From assembly GCA_012515365.1 (NCBI GenBank), contig JAAYYM010000398.1, positions 1-9,333 of the forward strand: DNA of 9,333 nucleotides, given 5' to 3'. The DNA comes from Clostridia bacterium (GTDB taxonomy: Bacteria > Bacillota_A > Clostridia > Lachnospirales > Lachnospiraceae). Each line of letters starts with the position of its first letter. Position 1 is the first letter of the stretch. Shown here piece after piece: positions 1 through 5,735 of this stretch. The position numbers and the translations under genes were made by a program. The notes under the pieces are model-generated. The model ran no database searches, was not told the DNA's origin, and saw nothing but the letters and a program-made list of their open reading frames with translations.

Positions 1-1515
1 CTGAATTGCAGTAATACCATCATGTGTACCTGCTACCTTAAAGTCCATATCTCCGAAGAAATCTTCCAAGCCCTGAATATCTGTCAATACAATGTAATCA
101 TCATCTGCATCACCGGTTACAAGTCCTGTAGAGATACCGGCAACCTGTTTCTTGATCGGAACACCGGCAGCCATCAGTGACAAAGTAGATGCACAGATAC
201 TAGCCTGTGAAGTAGATCCGTTTGACTCAAACGTTTCTGATACAGTTCTGATTGCATATGGGAATTCATCCTCTGAAGGAAGTACCGGCACAAGTGCTCT
301 TTCGGCTAATGCACCATGTCCGATTTCACGACGTCCGGGACCTCTGCTTGGCTTTGTCTCTCCAACTGAGTAAGAAGGGAAATTATAGTGATGCATATAT
401 CTCTTTCTTGTCTCTGCAAGATCAAGTCCGTCTATTCTCTGTGCTTCTGATAAAGGAGCTAGTGTTGTGATCGTACAGATCTGAGTCTGACCACGTGTAA
501 ACATTCCTGATCCGTGAACACGAGGAATGAGATCGATTTCTGCAGCCAGTTTTCTGATCTCATCAATCTTACGTCCATCCGGACGTTTATGATCCTTTAA
601 AATCATTTTACGAACAGTCTTTTTCTGATACTGATAAAGAGCTTCTCCGATTAATGAAAGCCATTCTTCATTATCAGCAAACGCTTCTTCTAACTTTTCT
701 CTGATCTGACGGATATTTTCTTCTCTTACCTGCTTTTCGTCTGTAAATACAGCCACTTCCATTTCAGCAGGTGTTACGATTTCTTTCATTTTTGCAAATA
801 ATTCTTCAGGAATTGCACAGCTTGTATAAGAATGTTTCTCTTTACCTACTTCTGCAACCATTGTATTGATAAATTCAATAACCTTCTGATTAACTTCATG
901 AGCTGCATAAATTGCTTCAATCATTTTATCCTCAGGTACTTCATTGGCACCCGCTTCAATCATGATTACTTTTTCACTTGTAGAAGCAACTGTCAGTTGA
1001 AGATCTGATTGCGCTTTCTGCTCAGCATTTGGGTTAAATACAAACTCACCATTAATGAGACCAACCTGTGTTGTTGCACATGGACCATCAAATGGAATAT
1101 CTGAAATTGCTGTTGCAATAGCAGATCCAAGCATAGCTGTAAGCTCAGGTGAGCAGTCAGGATCAACAGAAAGTACAAGGTTATTAAGTGTTACATCATT
1201 TCTGTAATCCTTAGGGAATAAAGGACGCATCGGACGGTCAATAACACGTGATGTCAACACTGAATTTTCAGATGCTTTACCCTCACGCTTGTTGAAACCT
1301 CCCGGAATCTTTCCTACTGAATACAATTTTTCTTCATATTCAACACTTAATGGGAAGAAATCGATTCCCTCTCTTGGTTTTTCTGAAGCTGTTGCTGTTG
1401 ATAATACTGTGGTGTCACCATAATGCATCAGTGCGGCACCATTTGCCTGTGCAGCGACTCTGCCGATATCTACGGTAAGAGTACGTCCTGCAAGTTCCAT
1501 TGAATAACTTTTCAT
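1..1515 (-). CDS. pnp: Polynucleotide phosphorylase (PNPase), N-terminal 505 residues, 3' end beyond window
   Basis: PNPase is a phosphate-dependent 3'-to-5' exoribonuclease that releases nucleoside diphosphates and acts in cytoplasmic mRNA decay. I translated the minus strand from the ATG at 1515; the frame stays open to base 1, giving 505 codons of a protein usually near 700 residues. The first RNase PH domain (about 1-140) shows GGFNKREG (72-79) and the RNA-contacting SRVIDRPMRPLFP (89-101). A helical linker follows. The second RNase PH domain begins near RPDGRK (311-316) and contains the phosphate-site stretch SNGSTSQAS (431-439) and GDMDFK (488-493). D485, D491 and K493 correspond to the metal and catalytic residues D486, D492 and K494 of the E. 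coli enzyme. The C-terminal KH and S1 domains would lie outside the window. The start is fixed by AAAGGAG at 1523-1529, seven bases upstream. The gene follows rpsO, as in many bacteria, but a terminator and a long structured leader separate the two. Confidence 0.97.
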   Translation of the reverse strand, partial: MKSYSMELAGRTLTVDIGRVAAQANGAALMHYGDTTVLSTATASEKPREGIDFFPLSVEYEEKLYSVGKIPGGFNKREGKASENSVLTSRVIDRPMRPLFPKDYRNDVTLNNLVLSVDPDCSPELTAMLGSAIATAISDIPFDGPCATTQVGLINGEFVFNPNAEQKAQSDLQLTVASTSEKVIMIEAGANEVPEDKMIEAIYAAHEVNQKVIEFINTMVAEVGKEKHSYTSCAIPEELFAKMKEIVTPAEMEVAVFTDEKQVREENIRQIREKLEEAFADNEEWLSLIGEALYQYQKKTVRKMILKDHKRPDGRKIDEIRKLAAEIDLIPRVHGSGMFTRGQTQICTITTLAPLSEAQRIDGLDLAETRKRYMHHYNFPSYSVGETKPSRGPGRREIGHGALAERALVPVLPSEDEFPYAIRTVSETFESNGSTSQASICASTLSLMAAGVPIKKQVAGISTGLVTGDADDDYIVLTDIQGLEDFFGDMDFKVAGTHDGITAIQ

Positions 1516-1520
1516 ATCTG

Positions 1521-1559
1521 TTCTCCTTTCAGATTCTAATCTATCCTGCACAAGGAGAA
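1521..1559 (-). promoter_or_regulatory. pnp Shine-Dalgarno and its alternative sequestering hairpin
   Basis: The pnp ribosome binding site AAGGAGAA (1528-1521) is perfectly complementary to TTCTCCTT (1559-1552) just upstream. A second short helix can stack inside it: CAG-g-AT near 1549-1544 with ATCTG near 1534-1530, separated from the first by a small internal loop. The TTCTCCTT segment is also part of the 3' arm of the long leader hairpin (1547-1653). The two folds therefore exclude each other: the long hairpin leaves the ribosome site free, and loss of the hairpin's 5' arm would let the site be covered. The complementarity is visible in the sequence; the switch is inferred. Confidence 0.5.
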
Positions 1560-1653
1560 TTTTGTCTCACCGAAACAACTGATGAACATTCCAGATACCA
1601 GTTCACTGAATTGCTCATCAGTGGTCTCGGGGTAAATTCTTCTGCCTTGTGCA
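1547..1653 (-). promoter_or_regulatory. pnp leader: long imperfect hairpin
   Basis: In the pnp mRNA, bases 1653-1547 can fold back on themselves. From the base of the stem, 1645-1653 pairs perfectly with 1547-1555 (9 bp). After a 4-nt bulge (1641-1644), 1634-1640 pairs with 1556-1562 (7 bp). Then 1627-1630 pairs with 1570-1573 (4 bp), 1615-1622 with 1578-1585 (8 bp, ACTGATGA/TCATCAGT), and 1606-1611 with 1588-1594 (6 bp with one bulged base). The apical loop is about 11 nt. There is no T-run after the stem, so it is not an intrinsic terminator. Long leader duplexes of this kind are RNase III substrates in E. coli pnp, where PNPase then represses its own gene. The same role here is inference. 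The pairings were read directly; folding energy was not computed. Confidence 0.68.
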
Positions 1654-1663
1654 CATGTAAAAC

Positions 1664-1688
1664 ACATAAAACATCGTGTATTTTATGT
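1664..1688 (-). repeat. 8-bp A/T-rich inverted repeat upstream of pnp
   Basis: ACATAAAA at 1664-1671 and TTTTATGT at 1681-1688 form a perfect inverted repeat around a 9-nt spacer. It lies between the rpsO terminator and the pnp leader hairpin, where a pnp promoter would be expected. It could be a regulator-binding site or a weak hairpin; no matching operator is recognised. Confidence 0.45.
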
Positions 1689-1694
1689 CGTTAA
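1666..1694 (-). promoter_or_regulatory. Weak candidate promoter for pnp
   Basis: On the minus strand TTAACG (1694-1689) and TTTTAT (1671-1666) are spaced by 17 nt. Each matches four of six bases of the sigma-A consensus. The predicted start, near 1659, would put the long leader hairpin almost at the 5' end of the transcript. The match is modest, and the A/T-rich inverted repeat covers the spacer and -10. A promoter is expected here because a strong terminator lies just upstream, but read-through from rpsO is the alternative. Confidence 0.22.
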
Positions 1695-1719
1695 AAAATA
1701 GGGCGGATAGACTCCGCCC
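1693..1719 (-). terminator. Intrinsic terminator of rpsO
   Basis: On the minus strand GGGCGGA (1719-1713) and TCCGCCC (1707-1701) form a perfect 7-bp GC-rich stem with a 5-nt loop, followed by TA and a run of six T (1698-1693). It starts 12 bases after the rpsO stop codon. It separates rpsO from pnp, so any co-transcription must occur by read-through. The plus strand has no T-run after the stem, so it works in one direction only. Confidence 0.93.
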
Positions 1720-1731
1720 GTAAGATCGTAA

Positions 1732-1998
1732 CTATTTTCTGATGTTAAGTTTCTCGATCAATATACGATATCTCTCGATATCCTTCTCTTTCAGATACGC
1801 AAGTAATCCTTTTCTCTGACCAACCATCTTGAACATACCTCTTCTTGAATGATGATCCTTTGGATGAGCCTTAAGATGCTCTGTAAGCTCCTGAATTCTT
1901 GCTGTTAATACGGCTACCTGTACTTCCGGTGAACCTGTGTCACCTTCACATCTGCCATATTCTTTCATAATAGCTGTCTTCTTTTCTTTTGCGATCAT
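1732..1998 (-). CDS. rpsO: 30S ribosomal protein S15
   Basis: S15 is a primary 16S rRNA-binding protein that seeds assembly of the platform of the 30S subunit. The product is 88 residues; the family norm is 88-89. It carries the hallmark [14 protein letters not shown] (19-32) and the rRNA-contacting segment [14 protein letters not shown] (41-54), including H41, D48 and S51, and ends in the basic helix of the family. The start is set by AGGAGG at 2007-2012, eight bases upstream of the ATG. It has its own strong promoter and terminator and so forms a single-gene unit between the transporter gene and pnp. In several bacteria S15 represses its own mRNA through a leader structure, and the leader here could do the same. 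The sequence has no anomalies. Confidence 0.98.
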   Translation of the reverse strand: MIAKEKKTAIMKEYGRCEGDTGSPEVQVAVLTARIQELTEHLKAHPKDHHSRRGMFKMVGQRKGLLAYLKEKDIERYRILIEKLNIRK

Positions 1999-2087
1999 TT
2001 CTGATTCCTCCTATTTTATATTTGTATACAGCTGATACTAAGAGAGAGGTCGGAGTGTCCTGACTCTGGGTATAGCTCAATTCATAC
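1999..2087 (-). promoter_or_regulatory. rpsO 5' leader with potential S15 autoregulatory structure
   Basis: The expected transcript start near 2087 gives a leader of about 89 nt. AGCUAUAC (2077-2070) can pair with GUAUcAGCU (2038-2030), eight base pairs with one bulged C. This stem encloses a GAGU/ACUC hairpin (2066-2063 with 2056-2053, 6-nt loop). A competing hairpin, GGUAU (2088-2084) with AUACC (2073-2069), would use part of the same outer arm, though the start point may trim it. The AGGAGG ribosome site at 2007-2012 lies 3' of the stem. S15 represses its own synthesis through leader RNA in E. coli and Geobacillus; that this leader binds S15 is inferred from position and foldability only. 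Confidence 0.45.
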
Positions 2088-2093
2088 CAATGT

Positions 2094-2122
2094 ATTATAT
2101 CACAGCAGCCCGACTGTGTAAA
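2094..2122 (-). promoter_or_regulatory. Sigma-A promoter of rpsO
   Basis: TTTACA (2122-2117) and a perfect TATAAT (2099-2094) are separated by exactly 17 nt, and TGA directly before the -10 gives an extended -10. Transcription should start near 2087. The promoter lies in the gap between the transporter stop codon and rpsO, where no terminator for the upstream gene is visible. The spacer contains a small inverted repeat, CACAG-8 nt-CTGTG (2118-2101). Confidence 0.85.
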
Positions 2123-2148
2123 CATGCAATTTCTTTTATATACTCATT

Positions 2149-3846
2149 TTATGCACGTTCAGCCTGCTTCCTTGCACTTTCCGGATCCGGATCCATAATT
2201 GAGAAAGCAATATTGGTTGCATGATCTGCCACTCTCTCAAGTCCCGAAACAACATCTGAAAAGATCATACCTGCCTCCGGTGAACACTCGTCCTTAGTCA
2301 GACGATCTACATGTGCCTGCTGCAGCTCACGTTCCTTTTCATCAATTGCTTCTTCCAACTGAAGGATATCATGCATATGTTCTTCACTGTTTTCTGCAAA
2401 CATTTCAATAGCAAACCTGACAATGGTATTTACCATATCAAGCATATCGCCCATTTCCTTTTGCGCTTCCTTACTGAATGTAAGGTTTCCTTCCATTCTC
2501 TGCTTTGCTGAGTCGGCAACATTTTCTGCATGGTCACCGATACGCTCAATATCATTTACTACATGAAACAGACCACCTATGTTTTTTGCATCTTCCACAG
2601 GAAGATTGGTCTGACTGATCTTAACAAGATAATTGGTAATTTCGTGATTAAGGAAATTAATATTCTCTTCTACTCTGTAAACCTCATCTATATCATCCTG
2701 ATCAAGTGTAATCAACGCATTCATGGCGCGATTCAGATTTTCACTTGCAAGAGATGCCATACGTTCGATTTCTTTCATTGCATCTATAACCGCCGTGGCA
2801 GGTGAAAATACAGTTTTCTTTCCGATATACTTAAGCTGTAGATTAGCACGATAACCAACCTTGGTATCCTCTCCCCTGATAAACCAATAGGTCATCTTGA
2901 CAAGCATTCCGCCAAACGGGAACAATAAGATTACCTGGAATACTTTAAACATGGTATGTGCATTTGCAACACAACGTCCAATATTATCTCCTGATAACGT
3001 AACGATCAGTTTCAGGATCTGAGGCATAAACAATTGTAAAATAACCACCATAACAGCTGTACCAATTACATTAAACAGAAAGTGAATCATTGCTGCACGT
3101 TTTGCATCTTTTTTACCTGCAAGACTTGCCAAAAGTGCAGTAACACAAGATCCAATGTTACAGCCCAATATGATATAGCAGCACATCGGTAATTCTAAAA
3201 GTCCTTGTGTTGCCATCAAAAGCACAATGCTGACCGTAACAGATGAACTCTGGATAATTGCTGTCAGAATAAATCCTGCCAATACAGCCAGTACCGGGTT
3301 TTTAAGTGATCTTAAAAGATTAAGTACAGATGGAATTTCTCTGATGCCGCCCATTGCTTCTGCCATAATGGACAAGCCCATAAATAAAACACCAAAGCCT
3401 AAGAGAACCTCTCCTATTTTCTGTATATTCAGTTTCTTTGCAAACAAAACCATTACAACGCCCATCAATACAAATAAAGGGGCTATTTTAGACAAATTAA
3501 AGGATACAAGCTGTGATGTGATCGTGGTACCGATATTGGCACCCATAATAACTCCTACAGCCTGTGACAAATTCATAATACCTGAATTAACAAAACTTAC
3601 AACCATAACTGTACAGGCAGATGATGATTGTACAATCGCGGTAAATATCATACCGACAAGCATTCCACTAAATCTGTTTTTCGTAAAAAACTCCAATATG
3701 GAACGTAGTTTTGCTCCTGCTGCTTTTTCTATTCCTTCACTCATCATATTCATTCCGAATAGAAACAAGCCAAGTCCGCCCATTAAGGACAAGATAATGT
3801 CAACTCTCATGAACTCTGTATCTCCCATTCCTTTTTCTGCAATCAT
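2149..3846 (-). CDS. Na+/phosphate cotransporter family protein with C-terminal PhoU domain
   Basis: This is an inner-membrane protein of the NptA/PNaS type, predicted to couple sodium to phosphate uptake. Numbering is from the ATG at 3846 (565 residues). Two inverted-type repeats of the Na_Pi_cotrans domain are seen: QSSSA (73-77) with GANIGTT (102-108), and QSSSV (199-203) with GCNIGS (228-233), each among hydrophobic membrane segments up to about residue 320. A hydrophilic PhoU-like helical domain follows (about 352-557), with its two signature turns NDIERIGDHAEN (431-442) and GLERVADHATN (535-545). The start is uncertain. ATG 3846 has only a weak GGA; ATG 3810 (553 residues) begins right at the conserved hydrophobic stretch and has GGGAG 11 bases upstream. 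It would also fit the promoter overlapping the end of ribF. The frame runs open to 3945, inside ribF, but that start is unlikely. Phosphate specificity is by family only; some relatives are poorly characterised. Confidence 0.93.
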   Translation of the reverse strand: MIAEKGMGDTEFMRVDIILSLMGGLGLFLFGMNMMSEGIEKAAGAKLRSILEFFTKNRFSGMLVGMIFTAIVQSSSACTVMVVSFVNSGIMNLSQAVGVIMGANIGTTITSQLVSFNLSKIAPLFVLMGVVMVLFAKKLNIQKIGEVLLGFGVLFMGLSIMAEAMGGIREIPSVLNLLRSLKNPVLAVLAGFILTAIIQSSSVTVSIVLLMATQGLLELPMCCYIILGCNIGSCVTALLASLAGKKDAKRAAMIHFLFNVIGTAVMVVILQLFMPQILKLIVTLSGDNIGRCVANAHTMFKVFQVILLFPFGGMLVKMTYWFIRGEDTKVGYRANLQLKYIGKKTVFSPATAVIDAMKEIERMASLASENLNRAMNALITLDQDDIDEVYRVEENINFLNHEITNYLVKISQTNLPVEDAKNIGGLFHVVNDIERIGDHAENVADSAKQRMEGNLTFSKEAQKEMGDMLDMVNTIVRFAIEMFAENSEEHMHDILQLEEAIDEKERELQQAHVDRLTKDECSPEAGMIFSDVVSGLERVADHATNIAFSIMDPDPESARKQAERA

Positions 3847-3857
3847 CGTACTATCCC

Positions 3858-3886
3858 ATTTTAACGGATGGTATAGTAACTTACAA
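3858..3886 (-). promoter_or_regulatory. Candidate promoter for the Na/Pi cotransporter gene
   Basis: TTGTAA (3886-3881), which is the last codon and stop of ribF, and TAAAAT (3863-3858) are spaced by exactly 17 nt and match four and five of six consensus bases. Transcription would start near 3851, only about five bases before ATG 3846 but about 40 before ATG 3810. If real, it therefore favours the shorter protein. It would let the transporter be expressed apart from the translation genes. Confidence 0.4.
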
Positions 3887-4837
3887 GAACTTTTTCTCAA
3901 AAACCGGTCTGCCAAACTCGGCGTGCCATTCAAAACCTTCGGCAATGTCGGTCTGCATCTGTATTTTAAGAGCCTCTACAGATGGAAACTTCATTTCAGG
4001 TCTTTTAAACTGTAACAAACTGATTGTAATATAATCCCCATAAATATTATTTTTAAACTCATAGATATAGGTTTCGACACCGTTCATGATATCTCCGTTT
4101 ACAGTCGGTTTACAGCCAATATTGGTAATACCGTCATAGCGGATCCCTCTGCATACTACACTAGAATAATAAACACCACGCGGCGGTAAGAGTTTTTGCT
4201 CCTCTGGAATCTGATTAACGGTCGGCATTCCAAGCGTCCTGCCAAGCTTTCTTCCATGAACCACTTCACCGTAAATGGTGTATGGATACACGAGCAGTTC
4301 ATTGGCAAACAACAGATTTCCACGTTCAATGGCACTGCGAATCATACTGGAACTGATTTCCTTATGATTATAACGCTCTTTCTTTATCACATGACATTCA
4401 AACTGTTTTTCTTCTGCATATTCCGAAAGAAGTGCAACATTTCCTGAGCCTCTATGTCCAAATCTGCAGTCCGTTCCTACAACAATTGCTTTCATCTGCA
4501 ATTTTTTAAGCAGAATATCTTCTATAAAGTTTTCTGCTGAAATAGCAGCTGTTCGCTCATTAAACGGAAATTCTACCAGATAATCAACTCCCATCCGTTC
4601 AAACATCAGACGCTTTTCGTCATTCGTCGTCAATACCTTCTGTTTGTGATCACCAAAAACCAAGGATGGAGGTGCAGAAAAAGTAAACACCACTGATTTA
4701 AGCTTTTTTTCTTTTTGAATCTTTAGAAGCATATTCAAAATCTTCTCATGCCCCTTATGAAATCCGTCAAATTTTCCAATTGTTACTACCGTCGGTTCTT
4801 TCATATTAAATTCTATAGTATGTTCAATTACTTCCAT
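3881..4837 (-). CDS. ribF: Bifunctional riboflavin kinase / FAD synthetase
   Basis: RibF phosphorylates riboflavin to FMN and then adenylylates FMN to FAD, in the cytoplasm. The 318-residue product has the usual length and two-domain layout. The N-terminal nucleotidyltransferase half shows the HxGH-type signature IGKFDGFHKGH (20-30), GTDCRFGHRGSGN (121-133; C124 replaces the more usual Phe) and the SSSMIR motif (162-167). The C-terminal kinase half shows GRKLGRTLGMPTVN (195-208), with PTVN for the usual PTAN, then GVY (221-223), NIGCKPT (239-245) and VETYIYEF (254-261) with the likely catalytic Glu. The frame extends upstream to 4969 inside truB, but ATG 4837 is chosen: it has GGAG at 4843-4846 and matches the family start. 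It begins 13 nt after the truB stop and is translationally close to it. No FMN riboswitch precedes it. Confidence 0.97.
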   Translation of the reverse strand: MEVIEHTIEFNMKEPTVVTIGKFDGFHKGHEKILNMLLKIQKEKKLKSVVFTFSAPPSLVFGDHKQKVLTTNDEKRLMFERMGVDYLVEFPFNERTAAISAENFIEDILLKKLQMKAIVVGTDCRFGHRGSGNVALLSEYAEEKQFECHVIKKERYNHKEISSSMIRSAIERGNLLFANELLVYPYTIYGEVVHGRKLGRTLGMPTVNQIPEEQKLLPPRGVYYSSVVCRGIRYDGITNIGCKPTVNGDIMNGVETYIYEFKNNIYGDYITISLLQFKRPEMKFPSVEALKIQMQTDIAEGFEWHAEFGRPVFEKKFL

Positions 4838-4850
4838 AATCGCTCCAAAT

Positions 4851-5735
4851 TCATAAAAACATTTTATATGGTCGATAAGTAACATCCGTCTTTTCGTATA
4901 ATCCGATAAAGCGCTTCTTGGAATCATAAATTCGATAAATCCCTGATTCATGATCCAGCATTCTGTCATGAAACAGATTTCCGTTATTGAGTGCCTTATC
5001 TAGCTTTTCATCTGCATAATATGCCGGGTAATGTTGAAACATCTGATCTAGCGGCAGGATATGTTCCACGAGCTGCTCCTTATCACGAAGCATTTCTATT
5101 TGAGAAAGCGTGAATGAATCCTCTATCCGAAAGCGATCTACACGTGTACGAGTAAGCTCTTCCATGATACCACCAACCAAAAGCTTTTCTCCGATATCAT
5201 GACACAAGGTTCTGATATAGGTTCCTTTTGAGCATGTGACTTCCATTTCGACTCTAGGCAGATCCACCTTATGGATTTCAATCGAATTGATTGTGACTGT
5301 TCTGGCTTTTCGTTCTATTTCAATTCCGGCTCTGGCTAACTCATAGAGTTTTTTTCCATTCACCTTTAAAGCGGAATACATCGGCGGTATCTGTTCATAT
5401 GTACCGACAAATCCTTTGATAACCTCAACAACCTGTTCTTCCTTTAACGACTGGAGCTCCTCAAACAATGCGCTTGACAGCACTTTACCTGAAGCATCTT
5501 GTGTATCCGTTGTCTGCCCAAACAGCAAGGTGGTCCGGTAAGTCTTATCCTTGTCCGTCAACAAATCACAAAGCTTTGTAGCTTTCCCTAGACAGACTGG
5601 AAGCACACCTACTGCATCCGGATCCAGCGTACCTGTATGCCCAATCTTTTTTTGTTTTAAAATACCTCGCAATTTGGCAACTACATCATGCGAGGTATAT
5701 CCTTTTTCTTTATAAACATTAAGCACTCCATCCAT
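4851..5735 (-). CDS. truB: tRNA pseudouridine(55) synthase TruB
   Basis: TruB isomerises uridine 55 of the T-loop of most tRNAs and also helps tRNA fold. The 294-residue product has the catalytic motif GHTGTLDPDAVGVLPV (32-47) with D38 as the expected nucleophile. It also has YRTTLLFGQTTDT (67-79), IPPMYSALKVNGKKLYELAR (116-135) and CSKGTYIRTL (168-177), followed by a C-terminal TruB/PUA-like region. The frame can be opened two codons earlier at TTG 5741, but AGGGG lies only two bases from that TTG and eight bases from ATG 5735, so ATG is preferred. The ATG shares one base with the nrnA stop (TAATG), which suggests translational coupling. It is adjacent to ribF, the common bacterial order. 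Confidence 0.97.
   Translation of the reverse strand: MDGVLNVYKEKGYTSHDVVAKLRGILKQKKIGHTGTLDPDAVGVLPVCLGKATKLCDLLTDKDKTYRTTLLFGQTTDTQDASGKVLSSALFEELQSLKEEQVVEVIKGFVGTYEQIPPMYSALKVNGKKLYELARAGIEIERKARTVTINSIEIHKVDLPRVEMEVTCSKGTYIRTLCHDIGEKLLVGGIMEELTRTRVDRFRIEDSFTLSQIEMLRDKEQLVEHILPLDQMFQHYPAYYADEKLDKALNNGNLFHDRMLDHESGIYRIYDSKKRFIGLYEKTDVTYRPYKMFL

Noticed and set aside
152..470. Two short overlapping plus-strand frames, and the 61-codon minus-strand frame at 993-1178
   Set aside because: All lie inside the pnp coding region in other frames; the pnp translation is continuous and carries the PNPase motifs.
1500..1694. 64-codon open frame on the plus strand over the pnp leader
   Set aside because: It starts inside pnp on the opposite strand, has no ribosome site, and its bases are better explained by the leader hairpin and the rpsO terminator.
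2100..2148. Terminator after the transporter gene
   Set aside because: The only inverted repeat, CACAG/CTGTG, has a short stem and no T-run; it lies within the rpsO promoter spacer.
3227..4015. 262-codon open frame on the plus strand
   Set aside because: It is antisense to the transporter and the end of ribF, shows no recognisable domain, and has no ribosome site; the minus-strand genes are certain.
4838..4969. N-terminal extension of RibF to 4969
   Set aside because: The extension lies within truB, resembles no RibF N-terminus, and the GGAG site belongs to ATG 4837.
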